Assembly: GCF_031178445.1 (NCBI RefSeq)
Contig: NZ_JAPSIY010000002.1
Location: 124,001 to 188,000, forward strand
Source of the DNA: Microbacterium sp.
Lineage (GTDB): Bacteria; Actinomycetota; Actinomycetes; Actinomycetales; Microbacteriaceae
Direction: 5' to 3'
Length of the DNA: 64,000 bases
Shown here: in pieces, positions 40,534-48,842 of the stretch
Numbering within the stretch: position 1 is the first letter of the stretch
Layout: each line of letters starts with the position of its first letter
Translations under genes and position numbers: made by a program
The notes under the pieces: generated by a model
What the model was told of the DNA's origin: nothing
What the model saw: only the letters and a program-made list of their open reading frames with translations
Databases searched by the model: none

Positions 40534-42552
40534 ATGACCACATCAGAGCCACCGCACGGAGGACCCGAGCAGCCCTCGCGGCCAGGACCGAGGCCGCGCA
40601 AGGAGCCATCGGACAGGACGGGGCCGAAGCGGGTTCTGAAGGAGGTCACCCACCCCGCTCTCATCCCGGGCATCGGCGTCGAAGACACCCCGCGCACCTT
40701 CAGCACGAACTGGCCCGTGCTCGGCATCGCCGGTGTCCTGGTGCTCGCGGTCGTCATCTGGGGGTTCGCGAGCCCGCAGAGCATCAGCGAGGCAGGAGCC
40801 GCCTCACTGGGGTGGGTGACGACCAACTTCGGCTGGTTGTTCTCGCTGCTGGCCATCGTCACGATCGCTTTCATGCTGGTTGTCGGGTACGGACGCACCG
40901 GCGGCATCCGTCTCGGCGCCGACGACGAGAGCCCCGAGTTCTCGACGGTGTCGTGGATCGCGATGCTCTTCTCGGCAGGTATGGGCATCGGGCTGCTTTT
41001 CTGGGGTCCGGCGGAGCCGCTGGGATACTTCAACGACGTCCCGTACGGGTTCGCCTCTGAGCCAGGATCCGCTGACGCGATGCTCGACGCTCTGGCGCAG
41101 TCGATCCTGCACTGGGGTCCGATGGCCTGGGCGTTCTATGCGCTCGTCGGCGGGGCCATCGCGTACGCCGCCTATCGCCGCGGACGGCCTCCGCTGATCT
41201 CGGCCATCTTCCAGCCGATCTTCGGCGACCGCACCGACGGATGGGTCGGCGCCATCATCGATGTCTTCGCGATCATCGTGACCTTGTTCGGCACCGGCGT
41301 CACCCTGGGAATGGGGGCGCTGCAGATCGCCAGCGGCGTCGAGTACGTCAGCGGCATCGGTCCGATCGGCAACGTGGGACTGATCGTGATCATCACCGTT
41401 CTGACCGCCGCGTTCGTACTCTCGGCGGTGTCGGGCATCAAGCGCGGCATCCGGGCTCTGTCGAACATCAACATGGTCATCGCCGGCGTCATCGGGGTGT
41501 TCATCTTCATCGCCGGACCCACGCTGTTCCTGCTGAACATCATCCCTTCCAGCGTCCCGGCGTTCATCAATGAACTCTGGACGATGCTGATGCGCAACCC
41601 CGCGCAGGGCGAGGAGGCCGCCCAGTTCGTCTCCACCTGGACCAACTACTACTGGGCGTGGTGGATCTCGTGGACGCCCTTCGTCGGCATGTTCATCGCG
41701 AAGATCTCCCGCGGACGCACGCTTCGCGAGTTCGTCACGGTGGTGATCGTGGTGCCTTCGATCGTCTGCATCATCTGGTTCGGCATCATGGGCGGCACCA
41801 CGATGTTCTTCGAGGCGCAGGGCCGCGCGATCAGCGAGGCGGGCGCGCCGGAGGCGATCCTGTTCGCGGTCTTCGAGAACCTGCCGTTCGGTGCGGTGCT
41901 CTCCGTGCTGGCCATGCTCTCGATCGTGCTCTTCTTCGTCACCTCTGCCGATTCGGCCGCGATCGTGATGGGCTCCATGAGTCAGCGCGGCCGGCCGGAG
42001 CCGTCTACGTGGGTGACGATCACCTGGGGACTGCTTCTCGGCGCCGCCGCGCTGGCGCTGCTGCTCGCCGGAGGCGAGACGGCGCTGTCGGGATTGCAGT
42101 CGATCATGGTGGTCTCCGCCTTGCCGTTCGCGGTCGTCGTGATCGGCATCATGTTCGCCTGGGCCAGGGAGCTGCACACCGACCCGTACATGCTGCGCCG
42201 CCGCTTCGCACGCGCCGCGATCGCACAGGGCGTCAGGCGCGGCATCAGCGAGCACGGTGACGATTTCGTCTTCGGGGCCACGGAGGTCGCGACCGAGGAG
42301 GGTGCCGGAGCCGGGATCGACACCGACGATCCGGCGCTCACCGAGTGGTACGAGACCGCGACCGCGCAGATCCCGATCGTGACCGCGGAGGACGTCACGC
42401 GCACCCTCGAGCCAGGCCGCATCCAGCCGCGGGGACCGGGAGATCCGCATCACACCGCATCCGGTGACGCATCGCTCACCGTCGGCGAGGAACGCCGGGA
42501 CACGCGGCGGGCGCGGCGCGACACGACGCGGCCGCTCGAGCCGGAGGAGTGA
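40534..42552 (+). CDS. BCCT family transporter (betaine/choline/carnitine type)
   Basis: 672 residues. A hydrophilic proline-rich N-terminus of about 60 residues is followed by twelve transmembrane helices. The family glycine stretch FSAGMGIGLLFWGPAEPLGYF near 153 and the signature YYWAWWISWTPFVGMFIAKISRGRTLREF near 370 are present. The tail of about 120 acidic and arginine-rich residues is a candidate osmosensing domain, as in BetP. BCCT carriers import glycine betaine, choline or proline with sodium or protons. Shine-Dalgarno AGGAGG seven bases before the ATG. Substrate specificity cannot be fixed. Confidence 0.95.
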   Translation: MTTSEPPHGGPEQPSRPGPRPRKEPSDRTGPKRVLKEVTHPALIPGIGVEDTPRTFSTNWPVLGIAGVLVLAVVIWGFASPQSISEAGAASLGWVTTNFGWLFSLLAIVTIAFMLVVGYGRTGGIRLGADDESPEFSTVSWIAMLFSAGMGIGLLFWGPAEPLGYFNDVPYGFASEPGSADAMLDALAQSILHWGPMAWAFYALVGGAIAYAAYRRGRPPLISAIFQPIFGDRTDGWVGAIIDVFAIIVTLFGTGVTLGMGALQIASGVEYVSGIGPIGNVGLIVIITVLTAAFVLSAVSGIKRGIRALSNINMVIAGVIGVFIFIAGPTLFLLNIIPSSVPAFINELWTMLMRNPAQGEEAAQFVSTWTNYYWAWWISWTPFVGMFIAKISRGRTLREFVTVVIVVPSIVCIIWFGIMGGTTMFFEAQGRAISEAGAPEAILFAVFENLPFGAVLSVLAMLSIVLFFVTSADSAAIVMGSMSQRGRPEPSTWVTITWGLLLGAAALALLLAGGETALSGLQSIMVVSALPFAVVVIGIMFAWARELHTDPYMLRRRFARAAIAQGVRRGISEHGDDFVFGATEVATEEGAGAGIDTDDPALTEWYETATAQIPIVTAEDVTRTLEPGRIQPRGPGDPHHTASGDASLTVGEERRDTRRARRDTTRPLEPEE

Positions 42553-42576
42553 GGAGGATGCTCCGGCGCGTGCCGG

Positions 42577-43473
42577 TCAGCCCAGCGCGCGCCGCAGCTT
42601 GTGCGGGTTGCACACCTGACGGATCCCGCAGATCAGCCCCGCATCGTCGAACTCCACCGCGAGCACGTCCGTGCGTCCCGAGTGGGATAGTGCGAAAGCC
42701 GTCTCGCCGTTGACGTCGAGCACCTCGATCGAGAACGGGTTCTCACGGTTGTGTGCCGCCGCCTTCTCGCGCACGCCGAGGAAGAAGCGGCGCACCCTCT
42801 CCGCGCCGAAGATCGGATTCAGGGTCGCAGAGACCACCCCGCCGCCGTCGGTCCACAGGATCGTGTCGTCGGCGAGCAGGGCGAGCAGTGCTGACACGTC
42901 GCCGGTCCGCACTGCGTCGACCAGGGCGTTCAGCGCCTGCGGGTTCGCAGGACGTGGGGGAGCGTCCACGTGGAGTTGCAGACGGCGCTCGCCGCGCGAG
43001 ATCAACTGACGGACGGCGGCGGGCGACTTCTCGAGGATCTCGGCGATCTCGGTCGCCGGCATCGCGAACGCGCGATGCAGCACCACGGCGGCGCGGGCCT
43101 CCGGGGAGAGCTGCTCGGCGAGATGCAGCAGCGCGAGCGAGAGCATCTCGCGATCGGCCACGGCATCCTCCGGGAGCCGATCGGTGGCGACGGGCTCGGG
43201 GAGCCAGTGCCCCGTGTACTCCTCGCGCACCGCCGCGAGGCCCCGCAACCGGTCGATCGCCCGCCGTATGCACACGGTGGTCAGCCAGGCGGGCCAGGAG
43301 TGCACCTTCCGGATCCCGGCGCGCTCCTCGCGCAGTGCCTCGATCGCGACCTCCGACACGACGTCCTCGGCGTGGCCGAAGTCGCCCAGCATCCGGTACG
43401 CGATGCCGATCAGCCTGCCGCGCTCCGCCTCCCACGCTCGTGCTGCGGGCGTGGTGGACACGGCGACGGTCAT
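42577..43473 (-). CDS. ECF41-group RNA polymerase sigma factor with SnoaL-like C-terminal domain
   Basis: 298 residues. Sigma region 2 (IGIAYRMLGDFGHAEDVVSEV) covers about 20-90 and region 4 (LSPEARAAVVLHRAFAMPATEIAEILEKSPAAVRQLISRGERRL) about 122-170. Diagnostic ECF41 features are the WLPEP linker near residue 90, DGGG near 217 and a terminal NPHKL (family NPDKL). The SnoaL-like extension replaces an anti-sigma factor and tunes activity. It lies 40 bases after the CMD-family gene, the conserved ECF41 partner, whose upstream region carries a fitting promoter. Confidence 0.93.
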   Translation of the reverse strand: MTVAVSTTPAARAWEAERGRLIGIAYRMLGDFGHAEDVVSEVAIEALREERAGIRKVHSWPAWLTTVCIRRAIDRLRGLAAVREEYTGHWLPEPVATDRLPEDAVADREMLSLALLHLAEQLSPEARAAVVLHRAFAMPATEIAEILEKSPAAVRQLISRGERRLQLHVDAPPRPANPQALNALVDAVRTGDVSALLALLADDTILWTDGGGVVSATLNPIFGAERVRRFFLGVREKAAAHNRENPFSIEVLDVNGETAFALSHSGRTDVLAVEFDDAGLICGIRQVCNPHKLRRALG

Positions 43474-43513
43474 GCCGCCACGCTACCGTCCACGCCCGCC
43501 GCCCGCGGCGAAC

Positions 43514-43972
43514 TCAGACGATCGGATGCTTGTCATCGACCGGCGGCTCCATCTGCGTCGAGATCGCGATGCGGTTCCACACGTTGATCGTGCAGATCGC
43601 CATCACGATGCCGCCCAGTTCGCCCTCGTCGAAGTGCTGTGCGACCGAGTCCCAGATCTCGTCGGTCACCGTGTCGGGGCCGAGCTTCGTGATCGCATCG
43701 GTCAACGCGAGGGCGGCCAGTTCCTTCGGCTCGAACAGGTTCTTCGCATGCTGCCAGGCGCCCACCGCGTGCAGAGTGCGCTGCGGGATGCCGTGCTTCG
43801 CGCCGTCCGCGGCGTGCATGTCGACGCAGAAGCCGCAGCCGTTCAGGATCGACGCCCGCAGCTTGATCAGCTCGTACAGCCTGGTCTCCACCGCCTTGCG
43901 GGAGTACGCCTCCATTCCGAGAACGGCGGCGTAGCCGAGCTTGTTCGTGCGGGCCATGTCGATCCTGGTCAT
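43514..43972 (-). CDS. Carboxymuconolactone decarboxylase / AhpD-like protein
   Basis: 152 residues. ILNGCGFCVDMHAADG near residue 42 has the CxxC...H redox motif of alkylhydroperoxidase AhpD-type proteins. GGAAGG lies 6 bases before ATG 43972, which decides the start over ATG 43978. These proteins form trimers or hexamers and reduce peroxides or act on unknown substrates. The gene precedes the ECF41 sigma gene in one transcript, the arrangement in which ECF41 factors regulate their CMD-like partner. Confidence 0.9.
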   Translation of the reverse strand: MTRIDMARTNKLGYAAVLGMEAYSRKAVETRLYELIKLRASILNGCGFCVDMHAADGAKHGIPQRTLHAVGAWQHAKNLFEPKELAALALTDAITKLGPDTVTDEIWDSVAQHFDEGELGGIVMAICTINVWNRIAISTQMEPPVDDKHPIV

Positions 43973-44018
43973 GATCATCCTTCCGTCGCGGCATCCGGTT
44001 CGATGCCCTCGTCTGAAT

Positions 44019-44045
44019 GTCGGATGCCGGGTGCGAAGTGTGACA
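44019..44045 (-). promoter_or_regulatory. ECF41-type promoter of the CMD-sigma operon
   Basis: On the minus strand TGTCACA (44045-44039) is followed after exactly 16 bases by CGAC (44022-44019). The described ECF41 consensus is TGTCACA-N16-CGTC, so only one base differs. It lies about 47 bases before the CMD ATG. Confidence 0.8.
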
Positions 44046-44112
44046 TGCGGCTCGCCGGGTCGGATGACCCTGCGACAATGGAACCCCCAGGCGGTCGACC
44101 CGAGGAGCATCC

Positions 44113-45531
44113 GTGCTGTACATCTCCACCCGCGGCGGCATGCAGCCGCAGCCGTTCAGCGAGACGCTGCTCGAAGGCCTCGCCCCCGACGGCGGTCTCG
44201 CCGTGCCAGAGCGGATGCCGCAGGTCGACTCCGAGACGCTCGAGCGGTGGCGTGCGCTCACCTATCCGCAGCTCGCGGCCGAGGTGCTCGGACTTTTCGC
44301 CACCGACATCCCGCGTGAGGACCTCGCTCGCATGACGGCGGATGCCTACGCGGACTTCCCCGACGCGGTGGTGCCTCTGCGCTCGATCGGGGGCGGGATC
44401 ACGCTGGTGGGACTCTCCGAAGGACCCACTCTGGCGTTCAAGGACATGGCGATGCAGTTCCTCGGCCAGGTGCTCGAGTACGTCCTCGAGAAGAACGACG
44501 GCGTGCTGAACATCCTCGGCGCGACCTCGGGCGACACCGGATCCGCGGCCGAGCACGCGCTGCGCGGCAAGGAGCGCGTGTCGATCTTCATGCTCTCGCC
44601 GCAGGGGAGGATGAGCTCCTTCCAGCGGGCGCAGATGTACTCGCTCGACGATGCGAACGTGCACAACATCGCAGTCGAGGGCGTGTTCGACGACTGCCAG
44701 AACCTGGTCAAGCGGCTGGCAGGCGACATCGACTTCAAACGCGCGCAGCGGCTCGGAGCGGTGAACTCCATCAACCTCGCTCGCATCACCGCCCAGGTCG
44801 TGTACTACTTCTGGGCGTGGCTGCGGGTCACGGATGCGGTCGAGCCCGAGTACCGTACAGGCTTCGAGGTCTCGTTCACCGTGCCCTCCGGGAACTTCGG
44901 CAACATCCTCTCCGGGTTCTTCGCCAAGGAGATGGGCGTGCCGATCCGTCGGCTGGTGCTCGCCGCCAACGAGAACAACGTGCTCGACGAGTTCTTCCGC
45001 ACAGGCGTCTACCGCCCGCGCTCAGCCGCTGACACGCACGCGACGTCGAGCCCGTCGATGGACATCTCGAAGGCGTCGAACCTGGAGCGCTTCATCCACG
45101 TGCTGGTCGGCCGTGATCCCGCTCGGGTGTCGGCCGCGTGGGCCGAGCTCGACGAGACCGGTTTCTTCGACTTCTCGGCGGAACAGTCCCGGTTCGAGGG
45201 CGAGTTCGGCATCGTCAGCGGCTCGTCGACGCACGCTGACCGCATCGCCGCCATTCGATCGGTGTACGAGAACTCGGGCGAGGTCATCGACCCGCACACT
45301 GCCGACGGCGTGCACGTGGCGCGGTCGTTCGTCGAGACCGACGTGCCGATGCTCGTGCTCGAGACCGCGAAGCCGCAGAAGTTCGCCGAGACGATCACCG
45401 AGGCGATCGGCATCGACCTGGAGCACTCCGACGAGCTGCGGCGGATGTTGGATGCACCGCAGCACGTGGTCGAGATGCCCCACGACGAGTCGGCGCTTCG
45501 CGCCTACATCGAGACGCACGCACAGCACTGA
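44113..45531 (+). CDS. thrC: Threonine synthase
   Basis: 472 residues from a GTG with GAGGAG six bases upstream. PLP enzyme converting O-phosphohomoserine to L-threonine. MLYISTRGGMQPQPFSETLLEGLAPDGGL at the N-terminus, PLP-lysine segment GPTLAFKDMAMQFLGQ near residue 107, GATSGDTGSAAEHAL near 136 and PSGNFGNILSGFFAKEMG near 256 are the class II (long) threonine synthase signatures. No hom or thrB gene is adjacent, so this is a dispersed thrC. Convergent with the TetR gene. Confidence 0.96.
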   Translation: MLYISTRGGMQPQPFSETLLEGLAPDGGLAVPERMPQVDSETLERWRALTYPQLAAEVLGLFATDIPREDLARMTADAYADFPDAVVPLRSIGGGITLVGLSEGPTLAFKDMAMQFLGQVLEYVLEKNDGVLNILGATSGDTGSAAEHALRGKERVSIFMLSPQGRMSSFQRAQMYSLDDANVHNIAVEGVFDDCQNLVKRLAGDIDFKRAQRLGAVNSINLARITAQVVYYFWAWLRVTDAVEPEYRTGFEVSFTVPSGNFGNILSGFFAKEMGVPIRRLVLAANENNVLDEFFRTGVYRPRSAADTHATSSPSMDISKASNLERFIHVLVGRDPARVSAAWAELDETGFFDFSAEQSRFEGEFGIVSGSSTHADRIAAIRSVYENSGEVIDPHTADGVHVARSFVETDVPMLVLETAKPQKFAETITEAIGIDLEHSDELRRMLDAPQHVVEMPHDESALRAYIETHAQH

Positions 45532-45555
45532 GCCCGTTTCGCGTCCGCGGTCCGT

Positions 45556-46143
45556 TCAGCGGATGCCGTTGAGGTGAAGTTGCGCGTCCAGCGCCGAGAG
45601 CGCCTCGGATGCAGGCATCCCCGAACTGAGCACCTTGAGCCCGAGTCCTTCGGCGCTGGCGAGCAGGCCGGCCGCTCGGATCGCGGCACCGGGCTCGTCG
45701 ACATCCGCGGCCTGAGCGATCAGTCCGGCCAGCCACTCCCGCAACTGCATGTCGCCTTCGGCCAGCGCCCCGGTGAGGTCGTCACGCCCGGCCGCGTAGG
45801 CCTGGAACTCCAGGCTGATGCGGCCGTCGTGAAGCTCCGCCTCGGAACGCGGAATGAAGTTGGCAAGCACAGCGCGAAGCGTCGCGCCCGGCGGGGGGTG
45901 GGCGCCCAGCTCGCCGACGGCGGCGCCGATGCGCGCCTCGTAGCGGGCGCTCGCCGCCTGCATGGCGAATGTCATCATCTGGTGCTTCGAGGAGAAGTAG
46001 TGCTGCACCATCCCGGCGGTGACGCCGGCTTCCGTCGCGACATGGCGCAGGCTGACGGCGCCCAGTCCGTCGCGGGCGATCACGCGGAAGAGCGCGTCGG
46101 CGATGAGGGCGCGCCGCTCTGCTGCATCGACGCGTTTCGGCAT
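45556..46143 (-). CDS. TetR family transcriptional regulator
   Basis: 195 residues. The N-terminal HTH covers about 5-50 (ERRALIADALFRVIARDGLGAVSLRHVATEAGVTAGMVQHYFSSKHQMM), in the BetI-like style with HYFSSK. The C-terminal domain is a helical ligand-binding dimer. It is divergent from a membrane protein gene, and the shared intergenic region holds a 20-base dyad overlapping the opposite promoter, so repression of that gene and of itself is likely. The ligand is unknown. Confidence 0.92.
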   Translation of the reverse strand: MPKRVDAAERRALIADALFRVIARDGLGAVSLRHVATEAGVTAGMVQHYFSSKHQMMTFAMQAASARYEARIGAAVGELGAHPPPGATLRAVLANFIPRSEAELHDGRISLEFQAYAAGRDDLTGALAEGDMQLREWLAGLIAQAADVDEPGAAIRAAGLLASAEGLGLKVLSSGMPASEALSALDAQLHLNGIR

Positions 46144-46157
46144 GCCATCATGCTTTC

Positions 46158-46204
46158 ACATTGCACTCGTATTGACAACGACGGACGTTGGTCGTTACAT
46201 TGCA
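46158..46204 (+). promoter_or_regulatory. Promoter with TetR-type operator and direct repeats
   Basis: TTGACA (46172-46177), 17 bases, and TTACAT (46195-46200) form the promoter for the gene at 46239. The dyad AACGACGGACGTTGGTCGTT (46177-46196) has 6-bp arms around an ACGT centre and fills the spacer. Two ACATTGCA copies (46158-46165 and 46197-46204) flank it. Confidence 0.65.
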
Positions 46205-46238
46205 AGTGCAACGCAACGACCAGGACGGGAGCCGCTCG

Positions 46239-46904
46239 ATGTCACAGACCGTCGCCTCGACCGAGCCCCGACGCATCGGGCCCCAGCTCCAGGGTGCGGA
46301 GCGCATCCGGCACGGCATCCGTCGTGGATCGGCCATGGAGACCGCCGGATGGCGCAGCATCGGGAGGGCGGTCACCGGGCGACCGCGTGTTCCGCGCGGT
46401 GCCTCGGCGTTCAGCTATGACAAGCCGATCCGCACCATCCTCATCGTGTTCCTCGTGCTGTCCACTGTCGAGATCCCCCTGATCGATCTCTTCGTGCACT
46501 CGATCCCCTGGTTGCGCTGGCCTCTGCTGGCGCTCGGCGTGTGGGGCGTGCTCACGATGCTCGGGATGTTGCTCGGCTACCTCACCCGTCCGCACGCGGT
46601 CGGCCCCGACGGCATTCGGGTGCGTCACGGCGGCGAGATCGACATCGACCTTCCCTGGCAGTCGATAGCCTCGGTCCAGCGGCGACAGCATTCGCTCAGC
46701 GGCGCCCCGCAGCTCAGCCTGACCGGCCCGGAGGGCGACCAGGTCCTGAACCACGTCATCCAAGACCGCTCCGACATCGAGATCACGCTCGAGCGGCCGA
46801 CCCGATTGCACCTGCCGCAGGGAGATGTGACCGTCTCGGCCGTGCGGATCTCCGTCGACGACCCCGCAGGATTCCTCGACGCCGTGCGCACACACATCCC
46901 GTGA
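46239..46904 (+). CDS. Two-helix membrane protein with PH-like/YcxB-like domain
   Basis: 221 residues from MSQTVAST; the frame is open upstream across the operator but that is unlikely to be translated. A 70-residue arginine-rich cytoplasmic N-terminus precedes two transmembrane helices (TILIVFLVLSTVEIPLIDLF and WPLLALGVWGVLTMLGMLLGYL). The C-terminal beta-rich domain (VGPDGIRVRHGGEIDIDLPWQSIASVQRR) resembles bacterial PH/DUF304 domains. It is predicted to be under the divergent TetR repressor. Function unknown, possibly envelope homeostasis or resistance. Confidence 0.6.
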   Translation: MSQTVASTEPRRIGPQLQGAERIRHGIRRGSAMETAGWRSIGRAVTGRPRVPRGASAFSYDKPIRTILIVFLVLSTVEIPLIDLFVHSIPWLRWPLLALGVWGVLTMLGMLLGYLTRPHAVGPDGIRVRHGGEIDIDLPWQSIASVQRRQHSLSGAPQLSLTGPEGDQVLNHVIQDRSDIEITLERPTRLHLPQGDVTVSAVRISVDDPAGFLDAVRTHIP

Positions 46905-46921
46905 TCGGCGACGCGAGCTGA

Positions 46922-47329
46922 TCAGACTCTATCCGTCGGCGGATTGTGCATGATCTCGAGCCTGATGCCGTTGTCGTCCTCCACGAAGCACGCGTAGTAG
47001 CGATCGCTGAACCGCGGGTACTCCTTGGGGGCCCGTACCTCACTCCACCCTGCTGCGACGGCGATGTCGTGGATCCGGTCCACCTCCTCGCGCGAGTCGA
47101 CGGCGAACGCGAGATGCTGCCAGCCGACACGGCCGTGCACGTGGGGGCCCGTGCCCTCCTCGCGAGCCGAGTAGAGCAGGATCTCGGGCTCATCCGTGCG
47201 TCGCCAGTACGCGTGCTCAGCGCTGTCGTGGGCACGCGTGTAGCCGAGCGCCTCGAAGACGGGATTGAACTGCGCGGACGCGGCCGGCACGTCGTCGACG
47301 GTGATGCCGAGATGATCGAAGGTCGCCAT
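46922..47329 (-). CDS. VOC (glyoxalase/bleomycin-resistance fold) family protein
   Basis: 135 residues. Begins MATFDHLGITVDDVPAASAQF with the paired beta-alpha-beta-beta-beta module. WQHLAFAVDSREEVDRIH near 70, YYACFVEDDNGIRLEIMHNPP near 112 supply the metal-ligand positions (His and Glu). It is a clear paralog of the VOC gene at 49684-50100, sharing the GWQHLAFAV, YPRF and NGIRLE/SGIRIE blocks. Such single-domain VOC proteins are metalloenzymes or ligand binders. A GCACACAGTGTGC palindrome (47330-47342) lies at its start. Confidence 0.85.
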   Translation of the reverse strand: MATFDHLGITVDDVPAASAQFNPVFEALGYTRAHDSAEHAYWRRTDEPEILLYSAREEGTGPHVHGRVGWQHLAFAVDSREEVDRIHDIAVAAGWSEVRAPKEYPRFSDRYYACFVEDDNGIRLEIMHNPPTDRV

Positions 47330-47342
47330 GCACACAGTGTGC
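47330..47342. promoter_or_regulatory. Palindrome abutting the VOC gene start
   Basis: GCACACAGTGTGC is a perfect 13-base palindrome directly before the ATG of the VOC gene on the minus strand. Its position would block transcription or translation initiation. Regulator unknown; chance occurrence is possible. Confidence 0.3.
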
Positions 47343-47382
47343 CCGATGCCGCGGACAACCACCGCCGCTGTCCGCTGACGCG

Positions 47383-47790
47383 TCAGTCGTCGATGGCGAC
47401 CAGCCAGGAGATCCCGAAACGGTCGACGAGCATTCCGAACTCGCCGCCCCACGGTGCCGGAGCCAGTGGCATGGTCACGGTCGCCCCGTCGCCGAGACCG
47501 GTCCACACGCTGTGCAGGCGGTCACTCTCCGGCCCGCTCAGCGAGACGGAGATTCCCTGGGGGCGCCGGAACTCCACGCCGCTCGGTGTGTCGGACGCCA
47601 TCAGCACCAGGCCGTCTTCGGTGGTGAGCTGTGCGTGCATGACGAGCTCGCTGTCGCCGGGGTCGTAGCCCATGTCGGGCATGGATCCGAACGTCGAGAT
47701 GTCGAGTGTCCCGCCCAGCACGCTCTGGTAGAACTCCAGCGCTGTGCGGGCGTTGTCGCGGAACGTCAGATAGGGATTGAGAACGACCAT
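47383..47790 (-). CDS. VOC family protein, PhnB-like
   Basis: 135 residues from MVVLNPYLTFRDNARTALEFYQSVLGG, the typical start of PhnB-type VOC proteins; the frame is open upstream but GGAAGG lies 8 bases before this ATG. GLVLMASDTP near 61 and WGGEFGMLVDRFGISWLVAI at the C-terminus complete the module. PhnB-like proteins are of unknown enzymatic function despite the name. It lies between the erm terminator and the other VOC gene, on the same strand. Confidence 0.88.
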   Translation of the reverse strand: MVVLNPYLTFRDNARTALEFYQSVLGGTLDISTFGSMPDMGYDPGDSELVMHAQLTTEDGLVLMASDTPSGVEFRRPQGISVSLSGPESDRLHSVWTGLGDGATVTMPLAPAPWGGEFGMLVDRFGISWLVAIDD

Positions 47791-47820
47791 GTGACTCGCC
47801 TTCCACGGGAGTGCCGGAAG

Positions 47821-47854
47821 CCCCGGCGACGATAAGTCTTCGCCGACGCCGGGG
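47821..47854. terminator. Terminator downstream of erm
   Basis: CCCCGGCG (47821-47828) and CGCCGGGG (47847-47854) form a perfect 8-bp GC stem with an 18-base loop, 20 bases after the erm stop on the minus strand. Confidence 0.6.
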
Positions 47855-47873
47855 AATCCGCAACGCCTTGTCT

Positions 47874-48641
47874 TCAGCGATCGTGGAGCGAGGTCCACAG
47901 CGCCGCCCACTGCAGAGCATCGAGGTCCCTCGGCAGCGCCGAAGGACGGATGTCCGCCCGCCGCAGACCGGCCGTGACGAGCTCGGGTGTCGCTCCACGA
48001 CGCGCCCGCAGGATCTGCGCGATGCCTCGTCCGCGCCCTGTGAACACGTCACGTACGAACGCTTCGTAGCGGCGACGCTCCGCCGACGACAGCAGAGGCG
48101 ACCCCCTCCGGGTGATCGACAGGATGCCGCCGTCCACCGAGGGCATCGGGCGGAACGCGTGCGACGGCACGCGACCGCGCAGCTCGAACTCGAACCACGG
48201 CGAGGTCTGCGCGGTCATCATGGTGCCGCCGCCGATTCCGGCCCGCTTGCGGGCCACCTCCCATTGCGTGAGCAGGATCGCGCGTCGCCAGGAACCCGAG
48301 GTCAGGATGCGACGCAGCACTGGTGTCGTGAGGTGGAACGGGATGTTGCCGACGACGACGGGTGCGTCGAACCCGACGCGGAGGGCGTCGCCGTGACGCA
48401 CGTCGACACCGGGCAGACGCTCGCGAAGCCGGCGGGCACGCCGCTCGTCGAGCTCGACGGCGCGGATGCTGCGGCCGAGCGTGGCGAGCTCGACGGTCAG
48501 TGCACCGTCGCCGGGGCCGATCTCGAGGATGGGTCCCTCGGTGTCGGCGACGAGCTCGCCGATGCGCCGGATCGTCGGTCGGTGGATGAGGAAGTTCTGG
48601 CCGAGCTCGTGTCGGCCGCCGTGCAGGGAACGATTTCGCAT
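47874..48641 (-). CDS. erm: 23S rRNA (adenine-N6)-methyltransferase, Erm family
   Basis: 255 residues from MRNRSLHGGRHELGQNFLIH; a 9-codon longer GTG form overlaps the regulatory hairpin. SAM motif I ILEIGPGDGALTVELA is near residue 40 and the catalytic NIPF in VVVGNIPFHLTTPVL near 98. The HELGQNFL opening separates Erm from KsgA/RsmA in this style. The family dimethylates A2058 and gives macrolide-lincosamide-streptogramin B resistance. An upstream leader peptide with an RLR arrest motif, and hairpins that hide the Shine-Dalgarno, support the Erm call and drug induction. Subclass unassigned. Confidence 0.88.
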   Translation of the reverse strand: MRNRSLHGGRHELGQNFLIHRPTIRRIGELVADTEGPILEIGPGDGALTVELATLGRSIRAVELDERRARRLRERLPGVDVRHGDALRVGFDAPVVVGNIPFHLTTPVLRRILTSGSWRRAILLTQWEVARKRAGIGGGTMMTAQTSPWFEFELRGRVPSHAFRPMPSVDGGILSITRRGSPLLSSAERRRYEAFVRDVFTGRGRGIAQILRARRGATPELVTAGLRRADIRPSALPRDLDALQWAALWTSLHDR

Positions 48642-48644
48642 GGT

Positions 48645-48668
48645 GTGCTCCAGAAGAGGATGGAGCAC
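48645..48668 (-). promoter_or_regulatory. SD-sequestering hairpin before erm
   Basis: On the minus strand GTGCTCCA (48668-48661) and TGGAGCAC (48652-48645) pair perfectly over an 8-base loop. The second arm holds the TGGAG Shine-Dalgarno and ends 3 bases before the ATG at 48641, so the closed form should block translation. Confidence 0.7.
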
Positions 48669-48730
48669 CCGGAATGGCGCGATCGATCGATCGGTCGCGA
48701 GAGGATGCGGCAGCTCGCGCTTCCGGGTGC
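48665..48730 (-). promoter_or_regulatory. Alternative (anti-sequester) pairing in the erm leader
   Basis: GCACCCGGAA (minus 48730-48721) can pair over 10 bp with TTCCGGGTGC (minus 48674-48665). The latter shares its last 4 bases with the first arm of the SD-sequestering hairpin, so the two structures exclude each other. This is the logic of an attenuator switched by a stalled ribosome upstream. Confidence 0.6.
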
Positions 48731-48776
48731 GGTGGCATCCGGAGACGGCGCGCGAAGGTCGTGCGTCAGCGCGCCG

Positions 48777-48842
48777 TCAGGCGCGGCGCAGACGAATCAT
48801 GTAGGCAGGCGCGCCGTATTGCGCGCACGTGGATGAACCCAT
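48777..48842 (-). CDS. Erm leader peptide with RLR macrolide-arrest motif
   Basis: 21 codons: MGSSTCAQYGAPAY followed by MIRLRRA and TGA. An ATG three codons upstream (48851) is in frame. TAGCAT (48855-48850) lies 7 bases before the chosen ATG, predicting a leaderless leader ORF. The Arg-Leu-Arg triplet at residues 17-19 is the (R/K)-x-(R/K) motif at which macrolide-bound ribosomes arrest in known Erm leaders. The stop lies 135 bases before the erm ATG, with competing hairpins between. Confidence 0.7.
   Translation of the reverse strand: MGSSTCAQYGAPAYMIRLRRA

Noticed and set aside
47874-48668. KsgA/RsmA housekeeping dimethyltransferase instead of Erm
   Set aside because: GRHELGQNFL opening, basic C-terminus with RRGATPE, and the RLR leader with SD-sequestering hairpin fit Erm better; a search of both families would settle it.
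48682-48696. GATCGATCGATCG run in the erm leader as an independent operator
   Set aside because: It falls in the loop of the competing leader structure and is a simple repeat; no evidence for separate protein binding.
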